The notes below the pieces were generated by a model that searched no databases, was not told the origin of the DNA, and saw nothing but the letters and a program-made list of their open reading frames with translations. Made by a program: the position numbers and the translations under genes. A stretch of DNA of 64,000 nucleotides from Trochalopteron elliotii (Eukaryota > Chordata > Aves > Passeriformes > Leiothrichidae): NCBI GenBank assembly GCA_024734555.1, contig JANPWX010000358.1, positions 1,674,369 to 1,738,368 on the forward strand. The letters are read 5' to 3'. How positions within the stretch are numbered: the first letter of the stretch is position 1; every line of letters starts with the position of its first letter. This document shows positions 36,701 to 51,729 of this stretch, one piece after another.

Positions 36701-39700
36701 TCACACCCATCTCCTGGGAACAGATGGATCCATGACATAAAGCTTTGTGAACTGAGAATCGAGCCAGGCTGGAAGTGTGGTACCATGTTACAAACTCTGC
36801 TTGCATTTCCTCAACACCTTCCTATAAAAAGACTCATTATTGACATTATGTTAATACATTTCATGGGGGTCACCTCGTAGCCTCTTAACTTAATAATGGA
36901 GTGAATTTGGCTAGTGTATTAGCTGGTGCCCATGTGAGCAGCATTTTAAATCTAAATCTGAATTTAGTCCATGTGGAATTTGCATCTCTTCCAACTGCAA
37001 ACCCTGTGTTTTAAAGAGCTGTGCCCAGTCACTTTTCAGTGAGGTGTGGGGCTTCTGATTTTCTCACCTCTGTCTTTGCCATTCTCTTTCCAAAATCCAA
37101 TGACTCCTCTCCCAAGGCTGCGTAGGAAAAGAAAAATTACAGTGCTAAGCTCTGACAGCTCACTTCAGCACAGCAAACAAAGCTGCATTAATCATATACA
37201 TCCCCTAATGAGAAGTAAATACAGTTCAGGGCTGGACATAGTCTGAATAAGCCTCTGATCAGAGGTGCTGCCCTGGCCCACGGGCTAGAGCAACAGAAAA
37301 CAGTGAATCTTCAGCCACCGCCTGGCACTGCTGCAGACTGGATCCACAGATGGGAGCTCTTCATGGGTCAGCAGCCTCCAAACCTCCCACTTCACAAGAT
37401 GCAAATAGATCCTCTGAACACACACCAAGGTGATTAGCAGAGAAATAATTCCAGCCCATGGCCAGATATTCATCCTGGGGACCTGCCAGACTTTCTACTC
37501 AGCCAATCCATTTTTAAAGACAGCATCTTATTAGCGCCTTACAGTTCTTGAATTACTTTGTTGAGTCTTTCTAATGAGACAGCAGTCTGTCCAAGGGTAT
37601 TAAGAGAAGTAAATGATAGACCTTTACTTTCTGATTCGATTACACAGGTGTATTCAAAGGTTAGAGGAATGACAGCAGACTGGAAGCCAGGAAATCTTAC
37701 TCAGAGCAGTTGTTGGCTATGTTATTTGAGGGAACAGTCTTGCAAATACCAGAATTTTGGCTTTAAAGAGAATTATGATATTTTCTTCTATTTTTTTCTG
37801 AATATACTGTAACTTCCCTAACAGGGAATAACTACAGTATATTCACCATCCTCTTCCAGTGAACTCCAGTACAACCTTCAATCTTACATTATAGAACTTT
37901 CAGTATTCATATGAAATCTAAATAAATTCAAACCATCTGCATCAGCTCTTTTTCTCCTATTTGCATTTTACTGACCTCTAATTAAACCAGTTCAGCAAGG
38001 TGCAATTCTTAAATGCATTTTTCTAGTTATCTTTCCTTACATACAAGCAATAAAAAGGTAATTAATATTTTATTAATAACTAACACTCAAAACAACACAA
38101 CACATTCTCACTTTACCATAGCCTTCAATTCATATGCCTTACTTTGCCAAATGCTACCACACAATGGGTCATGTTCATCATTACAGTGTATTATTTCAAG
38201 AAAATGAGAACTGTAATCCCAGTCTCGCTGGAACAATGGCAAAGACAAAAGTGGAACTCTTCTCCCTAAACTCCACTTGTCTCCAACATGGACTTATCCA
38301 TGGGAACACTGATGCATAAGCTCCCATTTGAGTCAGCAGTGAAAACAGACAGGAATGATTCATATCACTCCAATATGGAGCTGTGGGATGAATCCCTTCA
38401 CCTGAGAAGGTGGAGAGCTCAAGCTTGGCTTGCTTCAAAGCCAAGTAGGCATAACACAAACATCAGCTATGAATCATGAAAGTGGGGAACCACACGGAAA
38501 CTCAACATTTTCAACAGAAATGAGGCTGTTTGCATTTTCACTTCCAGACCAGAAAGTTTAGAATTTACATTTAAAATTTTTATTACATGCATTTCCCGTC
38601 TTCGTTTTTTTTTTTTGTCTGTGTATACTTTCCATAGAAAAACCCAGTCAGAAACCTCCATTCATAGCTAAATTGCAAAGCAAAAATCATCTTCAAAGCA
38701 ACCATTTTATGCAAAGCACAACAGAAAGGATACACTGAAAATGAGAAGTTTCTACCAGAAGAACATGAAGAGGACCTTAGTTTTCACTCCTCATGTATGG
38801 TTTGGGTCCTGGCCTGCAAGAACAAGGTCCTGTCTGCATGGGTTATGCATTTGGGTCATGGTAAAAGCAGCACACCCTGTCCAAGTTGCTGCTGCAGAGC
38901 ATCCCAGTATCCTCCAACAGCCCCCCCAGGACACAGTAGTCTGGGTTCCTTCAGTCTGTGGATGTAGGGATTTGTGAAAAAAGACTGTAAAAAGCATTCC
39001 CAGCTGACAATTTTCCTCTAGCATCAGAAGTGCATCCAACGCTCAAGGATTAGATGCGCTTTATTTCTATTTCTTTTTTATCTTTCAGTGTAGAAATCTG
39101 TGTTTCCTGAACTCGGGCTTTTCCCCAGCAAACTCCCATCAGCTGAGCAGTGTCATGTGGCTGCCCTTCTCCCCAGCTCTCTGGTCATGGGAGCACAAGT
39201 CACAGGTTATAACATTAATCTGTGCAACCTCTGCCCAAACCTACAAGATTCACACAAGTTCTGGAAGAAAGGAACCATGCCAAAGCAGAGAAATCTCTGT
39301 GTGCCACATCCCTTTGATGCCCTCCATCAATCCAACAATGTTTCAGTAATGACATATTGTGTGCAGACACAAAAACCCACACTTTAAATAATAGTCTTGT
39401 TACAAATTTGTAAACATAGCTAAAAAGCAATAATACCTCCCTTCACTGCTTGTTTTTGGAACAGCTGCTGTCACTGTTGCAGACCATCTGCAGACAGGAA
39501 GGTAACTTAGCAAATACTTCCAAAATCCTTCTGCTTAATGAGCAGGTAAGGAGTGACAATCAAAAGCAGAGCTGCAGCAAGAGATGCTCGGGCTTCTGTG
39601 TTCCCACACTTTTAGCTCTTGGGGCAAATTTAAAGCTTTTGTTGATAAATTTGACCTGGGTTGGTTAAAGCCAACATGACTCAACTGCCCTGCTGCTTCT

Positions 39701-42700
39701 GCAAGCATTTCCATGAGCACCAGAGGGATGCAGTCTAACTCAATCACTCTCTCTTCAGCCTTCAAAATAAGTGGTTTTATTTTTAAATATGAAGATCAGT
39801 CATTTGCTCCATCTGATGATCACTCTCAGAAGATCAAAATTCACTGCTTGGCTGACTACCGAGCTCTCCTGAGTTCACCCTCCGGGTTCTGATGCAGGGC
39901 AAGACATCCTGATGGCTTTGCAAGGAATGAGACACAGACAAGCCCAAGGAAAGGAAAAGGGCTGGGATGTGTAGAAAAGTGCTTGTTGTATGGGCAGCAG
40001 GAGGCAGCTCCAGGCGTGGGAGGTGAGAGAAGGCAGCACGCTGGGAGTGGGAGAAGGCTACAAAGAAAGTCAGTTTTGAGAGAGAAGAGTGAGGAACATA
40101 AGGAATATCACAGTGTGTGGGATGAGATGAGAACAGGGATGTAGGTTTTTTGGAGAACTTTAAAACAATTATAGGTTTTTACCATGGGAGGTTCTGTTTG
40201 ACTAGATCAGAGCACTTGCTTCCTTGTTACGTGCCTTGAATTGAAGCTTTCTTTGAAAGAGCTTGCTAACACTATTCCATACTTTCAATTAACATTTTAT
40301 TTAAATGCTTTAATATAGTTTCTAGATATATTAAAGGCTTACTGATGAAATCTTGAATATAATTTACATATCTAAGTCACATTTGCATTCAATAACAAGA
40401 AAGCTTTCCAGTATAGAGCGTGCCATCATTAGCCCCCTTTACTAGCATCTTGTTGCATTTCCCTAGCTGCAGCATTCATTTCAAATTCAAAAGGCTACAG
40501 ATTTAAATGGGGAAAAAAAAATAAAAAAAGGGGATAGTGATATCATCAATGATAGTAATATTTTCCAAATTTTAGGCGAATACATTGCAGAGTACCATTT
40601 TAACATGTACATAGTTCATCCAACCTTTGGATGTATCCTCAGGAGTTTCACAAGAGACACAAGCCTATTTTTTATTTTAATATTCTCTGCCATTAAAAAG
40701 AAGGGGAGAAAGTGTTCATACCTTTCCTACAAATAAAGCACAGAGTGTCAGTATATTTCCACAGTACATTTGCATACTTCCTCAGGGGATTTTTCATTAT
40801 AAAATCATATCTCAGCTATCAAGTCTCAGCACCATAAAGCACATATGGGATGTGTGATAAAAGCCCTTTTTTCTTTTCTTTTTAATTTTTTTTTTTTTTC
40901 AGTCAGGAAACACTGGTAAAAGAGACTGGTGGTGAAGCAGATTTTTTTAGGAAAGCACATTTTGGGAGTTTCTACATGTAATGAAGTCTAAAAAACATGG
41001 TGTGAGAAGCAAATGATGACTGATGCATTGATGCCTGACAGCAGCAGCCCACTGGTGAGTGTGGCACCGGCAGTACTGGACAGAGGCAAATCGTGTGCAA
41101 CTGTCTCTAGTTATTCTGAGATCTTCTCACACAGCAGAATATTATCAAAGATGGGTTTGATGGAGGTTTTGGGCTTTTTGTTTCGTCTTGTGTGTCTTTT
41201 CCTCATATTAGTGTGATTTTTCTCATCTTAGACTTGATGCTTCACCATAAGATTTATGGAGACCATAAATCCTATAAGCCTCTAGAAGGTCAGAAGAGTC
41301 CAGCTTTGATGAATGCAGAATATGGGGCAGGGAGGAGAGAATCTCTGGCCTTCCCTTATTTATTGGTAGTCCTTATTTCCTTATTTATTGTTTTTGTGAA
41401 CTCTAGACACAATTCTTTAAATCTGTGCTTTGTCTTACAGAACTAAATCAATACAAAGTTAAATTTATGAAAGGAAATATATGTTTTGATTTTTCGGTTA
41501 ATCCAAAGAAATCATCACAGCTGAAAGTCAGAAGAAAACTGGACATTCCTATCTCTTGAAAACATAGAATAGGAGTTGTAAAAGCCATAAAAGCACAGAA
41601 AACAGGGATGGAAAGCACTGCCTTATTCTCTGAAAAGAGGTTTGGGCTGGGGTTGAGAATATTTTCTTCATCTATTTCTTTCCAAGACTGCTTTTTTCAG
41701 CTTTGCCAGCCTCTTTTACACTGCAGATAATTCCCGATGAGGAGACAAACCACTGGCTTTCTCCTGAACAACATCTCTTACACTGCTGTAAAGATAAACA
41801 GCTCCTGCCCCATGTTTTCTATTAAGCAGAACCATTAACAAAGCCCCACAGCACTCCACAATCTAATAAAATATGACCTGCTTCAGATAAAGAATGGAAA
41901 ACCTCCTAGAGAACAGCAACCAAACTCGCATGCCAGACTTTCAACATCTGCCTGAGCTTCGAATTCTTTTTTAAATGGATGAATAACTAAAAATGACTGC
42001 TATGTCCCTGGCACAGTAAGACGAATTCATGGTGGGAATTTTTTTCCCATTTATGTCACGTTACCTGATGGAGCTGCTGAAGGAAGTCAGTCACTCACAA
42101 GACAAAATGGAAGGCAGAAGAAATGAGGTTGAGTCTCTGGCTGCCTTGCTCTAACTATACAGCACTACAAGGAAGTGCGGCTGACAAAGGTTTTCTCAGT
42201 TCTTAAAAGAAACTTTTAATTTATTTTACTTTTTTTTTACATCTCCTTAAGTCCTTGCCATTCATCAGACATGCTTTTTTTTTTACAGAAAGACTTCAAG
42301 CAATCAGTCTAAAACCCCTGCATTAATTCTGAGAGGTTCAGAGACTGGAGAAGTACTGGGGTTGTGGCATGAGTTCACGCATAGCTCCACCAAATCAATA
42401 TCCCCTTTAAACCACATTGCTCTTTTTCACCTTGCAAGTTTTGAAAGAGAAGACATAAGTTACTGCTTTAATGGAATGTTTTTCTCATATGATTTCTTTT
42501 CCTATTTCTGCATGTGCTGCAGTATCCCAAGGGATTCTGTGGGGTTTTTTTTCCCTGCTCCAGCTACAGAACTGTTATTTCCAGAGGCATTCTCCATAAC
42601 ACAGAGGGAAAGCATCAGCACTACATCATTTCTATAGGAGAAAGCTAACAAGAAATGCCAATTAAAAGTTTCTGCTACTGTACATTCAATTCATAGTAGA

Positions 42701-43607
42701 ATGAATACTGTCTTTGGAAATAGGAGGCAGCTGTCAAACACAGCTCTGGACACAATAGTGCAGCTCCTCTGAAGAATAGGTCATGGGGGGGAAATCAATA
42801 AATAAAGTACCTTCATCATTAATAATTTTCTAAATTTTTAAATCAGCCAGAACATTTACAAGCTATCCATCAGGTTTATTTTATTTTCCAGTGCTCAGCT
42901 TGCAGCCTGTGCTTTGGTAGCACAAGTTTCTGCTGATACCAGGACCTGCTGCAGCACTGAGCCCAGAGCTCCTCTGGGGTCAGAGGGGTAATATCTGTTC
43001 TGTTATTAGAGAAATTACTCAGGGCAATTTCACAGTTCAGCAAAACGGACTTATTGCTTGTATGCACTGTGTGTGCATGCCTTAACAAGCACTTAAAGTT
43101 TTTCTACCTTTGTTCCTTTGTGCAAACATTCATCTTTAGCAGCTTTAGAAATGTTAGTGAGTGTGGCTTCTTTTCCTACTTAACTTTAACAAGGAATTAC
43201 TGCCTTGCATATAATAAGGTTTCTAAGGAGTTGGACTTCCTATCTCTGCCATAAATTCAGAGACAAAAAAGTAAACTCTCTGCTTTAGAGAAAAGCAAAA
43301 CAAAAAAAGTAACAGGTGGCTTTTTAGTAACCTTATTACTTTTATTATTACTTTCTGAATATTCAGTGTTAGCAGCAACCATCTCTTCTTGCAGATTTCT
43401 TTCCAAATTCAATTGCTCTATCCCTGTTATCTCTGCAGAAATAAACAGGGGCAGGACCAGGGAAAAGCAATGCTATATCTGTGATGTTTTATTTTACTTA
43501 TTCTCAATGGAAATGAGAAGGTCTTTTTTACAGCTGCACAGCCTGTAATGTCAGATCCAAGCAATCAGCTAAAAAAAAAACAACCCACAGACACTTTCCA
43601 GGTTTGA

Positions 43608-43668
43608 AATAAAAAAAAGAAAAAAAAAAAAAGAAAAAAAGAAAAAAAAAAGAAAAAAGAGAAAGAAA
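43608..43668. repeat. A-rich tract with G interruptions
   Basis: About 60 bp of nearly pure A with a G every 4-13 bases, ending in gagaaagaaa. It is a low-complexity or degenerate poly-A sequence. Confidence 0.9.
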
Positions 43669-46600
43669 TCAATTCATGTTGTCACAGCCTATCTAGAGTC
43701 ATATTGTCTCCAGCCATTGATAGAAAATGAGAACATCTGGGGATTCAATTACTCATGACATGAATAATAATATTTCATTTTTGTTAAATGAAACTTTATA
43801 GTTGCAGGAACTTCTGCTTACTGCTCCGTGCAATCCTGGAATGAAATCTGCCAGCAAATGCAGATTTGAACAAGCCACAGTTCCTTTGGCATCCAGGAGC
43901 ACATCAGGGCAGGTGCATCTGCGTCCCTCAGCAGAAAAGCTTAAAAAAGAAACCAAATTTTGAGCAGCTAGTTAAAAGATGGGCTCCTGAGTTCCAAGCA
44001 CAGAAGGATTCCTAAATGTCACAGACACCTTTTAAGATCTTGAATTAATAGCCTGGTTCAGAAAAGCACATTTATCCTTTGAACCAAAGTCAGCACCTGC
44101 AGTTGTCCAGTACTTTCAATTAACCAAAATCATACCTCTAAATAGTACTGGAGCCATTTAAGCCTTCTTTTAAGCTTCCAGTTTATGATTCTCAGTTCAT
44201 GTTTCAAGAGGATGCTACCAAAACTGAGTTGCTATGTGTTTATTCTTCTTTCTTGATCAAGTAGAGCTGTCTATAGTCTTAGTGGAAATGCTGGGATCAA
44301 ATCAGAGGATATTCATCTTACAGCAATGAGTAAGCAGTAATACTCATGCTAAAATTGCATTGACTTGTGCAATCACTTTGGTATCAGCAGGACCGTTCTT
44401 CAAAATTGAGCATGTGAGCCATAGTGGCATTTGTATCTAAAAGTTCAGAAGCAAAATATACAGACAGGGCTGAAAGGTCTCTGCTTTTAGGGTTGTTTTT
44501 TCTGTGCCAGGTAAAGCCTAGTCTTGTTTTCCCTCTTCCTGTCTCCACGGGCATTCATTAAGGTTAGATTGCAGCAAAAAGCCACGATTTGCACCCACTT
44601 TACATCACAGCTTTGCAGAGTCTTAAACGTTCCCTGCACGAAATGTTGAGGGAGCTCTAAAAGTTCCAAAGGGTCGGGATGAATAATATTTTCCATTATA
44701 GCCCATTGATGAGAAGCACCACGCTGGCACTTTGCTGCTGTAGAAATGCTGTGCAGGGCACAACTTGCAAAATGCTCTGGGAGACTGTACACAGGAAAGT
44801 GGGGTAGGTCCTCTGTGGCTCCAAACCAGCAAAACCTCCCCGCCAGTGAGAGAATTACAGTGAACAGACACTGCTCCCAGCACGGGAGTTTGGGGCTCAG
44901 AGTCTGCTGCTGACCACAGGAAAACCTTAGGGGCTGCCTGCTTCCAATGGCAAGATATAACCAGAAAAATGAGTATCACCTCACAAAAGCAATCTCAAGT
45001 CAGCACCCTCAAAAAATAAAAAAAAAGCCAGGCAGCAATTACTGTTTGCAGGTCTCGTGTCTGGCTTTATGCAACATTTCTAGTCCCACTGCTCTCGTTG
45101 CCTTTTAAAATGTGTAACATTTATGGACTCCAGTAAAAATGTTTTTAATATAATGTAGATGAAGTATAAAGTGTTAACCTTGAACACTGGGGAATGCGTT
45201 CGGGCTTTTTTTTTTTTTAAACCTCTTTCAATAATTTACTGAGAATTGTCTAAGATTTGCTTTTAGTTTATAGCAAATCTTTTGGAAACATTCAAATAGT
45301 TGCAATTTTTGTAAATGCTACAATAGCAGTGATTTCATAAATAAAAGCAATGCTCAGAAGGCAGAGAATGTTGAAGGGAGCATTAAACCAGAGTCTCTGC
45401 TGTCTTAGGGAGAGCAGTGTGGGTTTCCTGACATTGCTCCGTCCATGTCTCTTGCTATTGGTCCTCTTCTGGGACCAATGGCAAGGATGGTGCTAAGAAT
45501 TCTGTACATGAGCACTTAACTTCTAACTATTTATAAAATATATGATATCGTACTCAATATAATATATGACATATGCCTTGTTCATGCTATGGCAAAGATG
45601 CTAAGATAGAGCTTCTCTGCCATGTTAACAAATCTCCACTTCAGTTGCTGGTTTGCTTCTCCAGAACCTGATGTGTGAACACTTCTCTTTCCCCCGAAGA
45701 TGTATATTTACATCTGGAGTTATTCCCACAAGTTTCATCCTTTCCACTGAATTTCTAATTCATTTTCTAAATCATTATTCTGATGGGTTTAAGGGCTAAA
45801 ACCACACTTAAGGCAAGGATACATACAAAGCACTAACTCGGAACACAAATATTTCCACTGAGCTGGGAAATGAAGTGAGGAGGGGAAAACAGGCTTAGTA
45901 TTTTAAGTTGGTTTCAATTGCTGCCTCTTACACTGGAATGGCATCTCAATCCCATCTGCAATGCTACCTTTCTCCATCTTCATTCAAACTCCTTTTCAAA
46001 GGCCCATTTTTTGAGCAAAACCAAGAAGTACCATTCTTATGTCAGTCAAATGTTCTCCACAGGCCAATGTAAATTTAACTTAAACCAGCAAGATATTGCA
46101 GTGCTATTAAATGGGACAGATAATGAACCTAAATAACTGCCCAATCTTGTTAGCATGGCCCTCATACACCTTCTGTGCTTCTTCAAGCCCTGCTGCTTAG
46201 CATTCATGCTGCCTGATTTGAGACTAAAATTAGATTATAGGAGTGCGTGCTTTTTACAAGAGGTCTTTTATTTGTTCCATAAAGTATTTAGTACTCTTTA
46301 GGCACTGTATAAATAAAAATAATCGCGATCTTGGAATTCACCTTCAGGAATGGAAATGAAGAGATCTAAGTCCTTTCATTTCTACTGCACATTATCCTCA
46401 TTGGGCACGTTTAGCAATGCTTTGTAAGACAAGTTTAAAAGATGCTTGGAAGTCTGGTTAAGGTGAATAACAGAAAAAAAAAAAAAAAGAAGGGAATATG
46501 TCTCTAGTTTTAGAGCTTCACAATAGGGAATAAAAACAAAAGCTCTACCAGACTTTTAAGATAAAAATCTGCTGTCAAATTCATTAACGTTTGTGAGAGA

Positions 46601-47726
46601 TGCCTACAGTTGCTGGGGAAAAATAGTTGTGAGTTCAAAAACCAGGACTCTGAGTAAAATCACTTACACTCAGTTTTAAGATTCAAAGTCTATGTATGAT
46701 TAGGAACCATTTCAGGGCTTCTGTGATTTCTGAGGGCTCTGCACTGTGAGAAGAGTTCCTGCATTCTGGGTCAGAGCTGTATCAAGTCCAACAATGATTT
46801 CTGTCTGACTTTCCCCCCTCCTTCCCAGGATCTATATTTAGGAAGTCAGTACAAAATATTGAAAGTTTTTTTGAGGTTAAGCATGCCAATGTCCTCAAAA
46901 CTCCAGCAGGCATCAGCTTACGTCACTTGGCACTTTAACACTTATAAAAGTTGGGCTGCTCACCTTAAATTAAAGCTCTCATCAGGTGAAACATTCAGTC
47001 TGTGCTATTCCCCCAGACTCCACTTTCAGGCAATGGAGAAAGAAAAACAATTCCCAAGGATATTCACCTTGTCCTGAGATGAGGCACCTATTTCTCTCCA
47101 TTTCTCCCCTGGTTCTTTCAAGAGAGGACTTTTGTGGTAGCTGAATTTAGGCAATATGAATCCTGCCATTGGTATCTTTGTAATTTTTGAATGCAAGTCA
47201 TCAGTAAGCACATATGGATAATCACCTCTATGCTCCTTAGGCTCCTCTTAAGATTTTAAAAATATCTCTTTAGAAAGGGATCAGATTGCACATAAGTGTG
47301 TTTTAAGATTATCATTAGCTGTAAAACGCATACTTCAAAATGGCTGTAAAACAACTAAAAAGAGACATGCCAGCAGCTACTACAAGGAATAGCTCCATGT
47401 TGCACTTTAAGGATACTGAAGCTTTACTCAGGAAAAATAAAAATCAGAATAGTGAAGAAGAGACCTTGTGTATTATTTCCTCAAAACCTCCAGATTCTCT
47501 TACAATAACATCAAGCTTGTTACCATCCCAAATAATTATCGTCATTTATATTCCAGTTCCTCAAAGACCAAGCACCATCATTTGTGCATTTCTCTACAGC
47601 AGATACAAGGGGGTATAGGCAGTCCTCCTTCCAGTACAGAAAAGCAGCTCAAAGGTTATATGAAAGATGAAATGCTTCAAAATGAACATCCGTGGCAAAG
47701 AGAAAGGTCAAGCATGAGATTCTTTT

Positions 47727-47751
47727 ACTTTTTTTTTTTTTTTTTTTTTTT
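47727..47751. repeat. Poly-T tract
   Basis: An uninterrupted run of about 23 T. It could be the reverse complement of a retroelement poly-A tail, but no element body is recognisable beside it. Confidence 0.9.
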
Positions 47752-50700
47752 AAATAGGGGAGTGATTAGTTAAATTCAAGTCTCATTTCAAAATAACTAC
47801 TTTCTTTAGAAAATAGCAGGCATCCAAATTATGGAAAATCTGCTCTTTAAGACAGTTGACTTGAGAACATTTAAATATCGAGGGCTGAAATCTTTTTCTT
47901 TTCTTTTTAATGATGAGGTTTAGGAAAAGATAGAAGATGATATCATTTCCAAAGACTAGCTCTGGATTGCTGCATATAGTTTGACATTCAAGATATTTTA
48001 ATATTATCAGCTAGCACTGCCTGCCATCCGGGATGAGCAATGTTTTCTTGACCAATTATTTATATGCCTCTAAAACAAGAGTGAGTTTTGAGAAAGGATT
48101 TATTTGAAGGTGGAAAGCAAAACTTCTCCATTAAAAGAGAGGATCACAAATGGACTGTGCCAAATACCTGCTTTATTTAAGAGAGAATAAAGCTTCAGTA
48201 AATGTTGTGTGAGGGTATGGAAAATTCTGTCATGATTTGGCAGAGACATGCCTGGCGTAGGCGGGTGGGCGTTCAAGCCTGACATAACTGACAAAGCAGC
48301 ACCAGTGACATGAGAGGACATGAAAACATGAGGGGTGAAAGGTATGACCTGGCGTTCTCAGAGGGAGAGAAGCTGCTTGCCAGAATGTCTCAGCTGGGAG
48401 GGAACCAAAAGTGCAAACACAGAAGGTAATTCCAACTCCCACCGTCCGTGCAAACCCAGTGAAGACAGCAGCTGACATGTCAGGTTGGTCTTCAGACCAT
48501 GCCCCTATTACTGTCAGGAAAAAATCCTTTTCATTTCATAGTAATTAAAATGCTCATAGATGTTTTATTAACTCACTCTACAGAACCACATAGATTTTAT
48601 AATTCATCCAAGCACTTACAAGTAGTTACTTGTGTTAGGCTGTCAAGACAGAAATGATTCAAAACCTTGTGTACTGAGCTTCTTGGAAGACATATCATTC
48701 CCTAACACAATGGTATTAGAAAGACTGCTGACAGATAGTGATCAAGAGATTTCATTTTGCTTGTCATATGGTGGGTTGTCAATTCTTCTTTTTGCTTTAG
48801 ATAAAAGCTTAGTTGCATTAGATTTCAATAATGGTGAAGTTGCAGGTTAACATTTTTCAAAAGGAGCAAAGTGACTTCAGTACTTAAATTCTATTTTCAA
48901 AATGCTTTAGACACCTGAGAACAGAAGCCTCTACAGTAAAGGGAACTAAACTATTATTAAAGAAATTTATGGAATGGTGGAGTATAAAACCCCAACTCAA
49001 GAGGGCCAAAGTCTGTACCCTACTCCAGACCACAGGCTTAATATATTTTAAGTTTGTAGATGACCAAAATTCAAGAACTAGCCAAAGATTTACATTTCCA
49101 TTTTGAACATGCTTGTTTTAACATCAATGTATCCACTACAGATTTCCTCCCACAGTCTTAAAAAATTTCTAAATGGCAATTTTAAGATAGCCTTCACCTC
49201 AAAATACAAGATTCCCTCTGTCTTGCTCAAGATTTAAGCAGGTGATTCAGTGATATTTCTACAAAATTTTCCATTAAAAATGCATATGCAAATTATTAGC
49301 TTGATTTTTTCCCCTTATTTTAACAGCTTAGAGGAGGAAGTGACCGTTTAAACTTTACTCCCCCTTGAGTGAAATGAAAAATTGAGCCAGTACATAAAAG
49401 AGGAAAAGTAGCCCAGATTTCCCTTCTGTTAATACTAACCTAGCATTAAGCAAATAAATAATCCATGCGGTTAGTCTATATTTAAAATATTTGTTCTTCT
49501 TTAAATATAAAGTAACTTTCACAGAAACAAACAGAAGCGGCTAGAGACTGAAATCCTTCCTTTGAAATTGAAGCTGAGCATTTTCTCCTTTAAGCTCCAA
49601 ACATCATCTCCCTCATGCCCAAAACTGTGCTCCAGGACTCCATTCATTCACTGCTCCCCTCCACTGCTGAGCTCAGAGGCTGGTCCAGGAAAGGCAAGTT
49701 TAGCCTCCCCAAGATTTTAGAAGTGTATCTCCCTTCATTAATTGCCATTTTTAAATGGTGAATTTCTCAAGTTAAACTGTATTTTTTCTAACACTTTTAG
49801 TTTGCTCTGTTATTGCAGGTACTGGCTATGAAATGTTGAGAGCAAACAGTTTGAAACAGAACTGCCATAGCAGCTATAGAGCATCTGAAAGGAAAAAAAA
49901 AATAGGCCAGACCTTTATTAAATTTTAAAAGTATGCCTTCGGTACACTCTTGTAAAGATCCAAATAGGGTATTCAAATCTCTAGAGATCACCAGTATAAT
50001 TTCTTTATCATGTTCCATTTAAAATTTAATTATGTAGTCTACAACAAGAAGTATCTGAGTACTCTAAATAGGTCATGCAATGAACAACTTAATATTATTG
50101 TAAAGTTTTCCTTGTGAAGATCTCTTCTTTGATGTGCTGTTGCACACAGAAAGCCTTTCTTCGAAAAAACAATATACATTCATAGCTATAATAATGTCAT
50201 TTAATATAAAAATTGTAAAGCTTCTTTATCACATTTTTAGTCTGAATTTTCAATTCATTCTCTAGCCAGAGCTTCCTGAAATCATCAGAAATAACTGGTA
50301 AATTAGAACTGACACAATATAATTGTACTGAATATTTTTATATCTTTCTACAGGCAAAGTTAATCTATTATCTTTCCTACTAAATGATGTCCACCAACTC
50401 ACATTTTTCTATTTTTGCCTATCAGTGATACACATACTTTAGTGGCAAGAAGAAGGGTTATTTCTTCTTCCTTTAAATATAATCATTAGAGAACCATCAG
50501 CAGTATTTAATGGAAAATGAATATATTAAAAAGCCACATTTACCAAGACACTTAGTTATATTTGCCTTTTTTAAAAAAATGCACATATGTAACCTCTCTT
50601 GGTTACTACTGAGATGAGAAAATATTCAAAATATACTCCTCTGTATTTCTGACTAATTACAGGGCTTTATGGGAGTGAATCCCTATAACTGAGCTGTGAA

Positions 50701-51729
50701 AAAATCAGAAGGGGGTTTTGAGACTTTTTTTTTTAATGACAACAAGAACAACAACAATAAATAATTAATGCCACCAGTGCCTAAACTTTCTTGACAGCCA
50801 GACAAAATATTCCAAGTAGAGACACATCTGGTCACACTTACGTCACTTGCAGTAAAACCCCTTTCACCAGGTTTGTCAGAACATGAAAATGATTTGATCA
50901 GTCCTGGCCACAAATATATCCAAGAGTCAACTGCTCTGGGAAAAGTCATTGTGTTTTCCTGGACAAGGGAGAGTTGGATTTCCAGAGTTATAGGGGACTT
51001 GCTCTGCCCCACTGGACAAAATACAGAGATGGAAATCCCAGCAATGACGAGAAAATTATTATTAATTTCGTCATTTCAAGGTGCAACACCTAACGTTTTG
51101 TATGCTGTAAAGTGTTTTCAGGGTAAAGGTGGAAGAATATGGGAGAAAATTAGACTATTTCACTGTTATGAATTAATAATAGCAAAACAAGTCACTTGAC
51201 GTTTGAAAGAGAACAAAAAATATTAGATTAATACATCACAACATAAGATTAAAAACCCCAAGGAGCTGTTTGCTTAGAGAAATTCAGGAACAGGTGAATC
51301 CTGGAGAAGGCTGGAGGACAAGCCAACCTGCGCCTAGCTGGAAACATTTGTTTTAAATCATGACAAGATCATTTGGTTTAATATTTATAACACAATTACA
51401 ATGCCTTGTGCACATTGCTGGTATAATCTGATTTTACTTGTGACATCTTACTGCAGTTGAAATTAAAGCCTTGTGGTAATAATTCAAAAAGCACATTTAG
51501 ACAATCATTAATGGCAAGTATGAAACGGGATGTTTATTCAAGCACTTACGTGTCCCATTTTAACTTTAATTTGAAGTGGAATTCATTTCTGCAGTGTAAG
51601 GACTCCATATTTCCAGTATATTAGTCCTATAATACCTCACCAAGTGGAGTGAAACTGGAAATATTTTAGCACTAAAACCAATAAAAGATACAGCTAAGCA
51701 CCTGGCCAAGGAGGTGGCTACTCTGTTGA

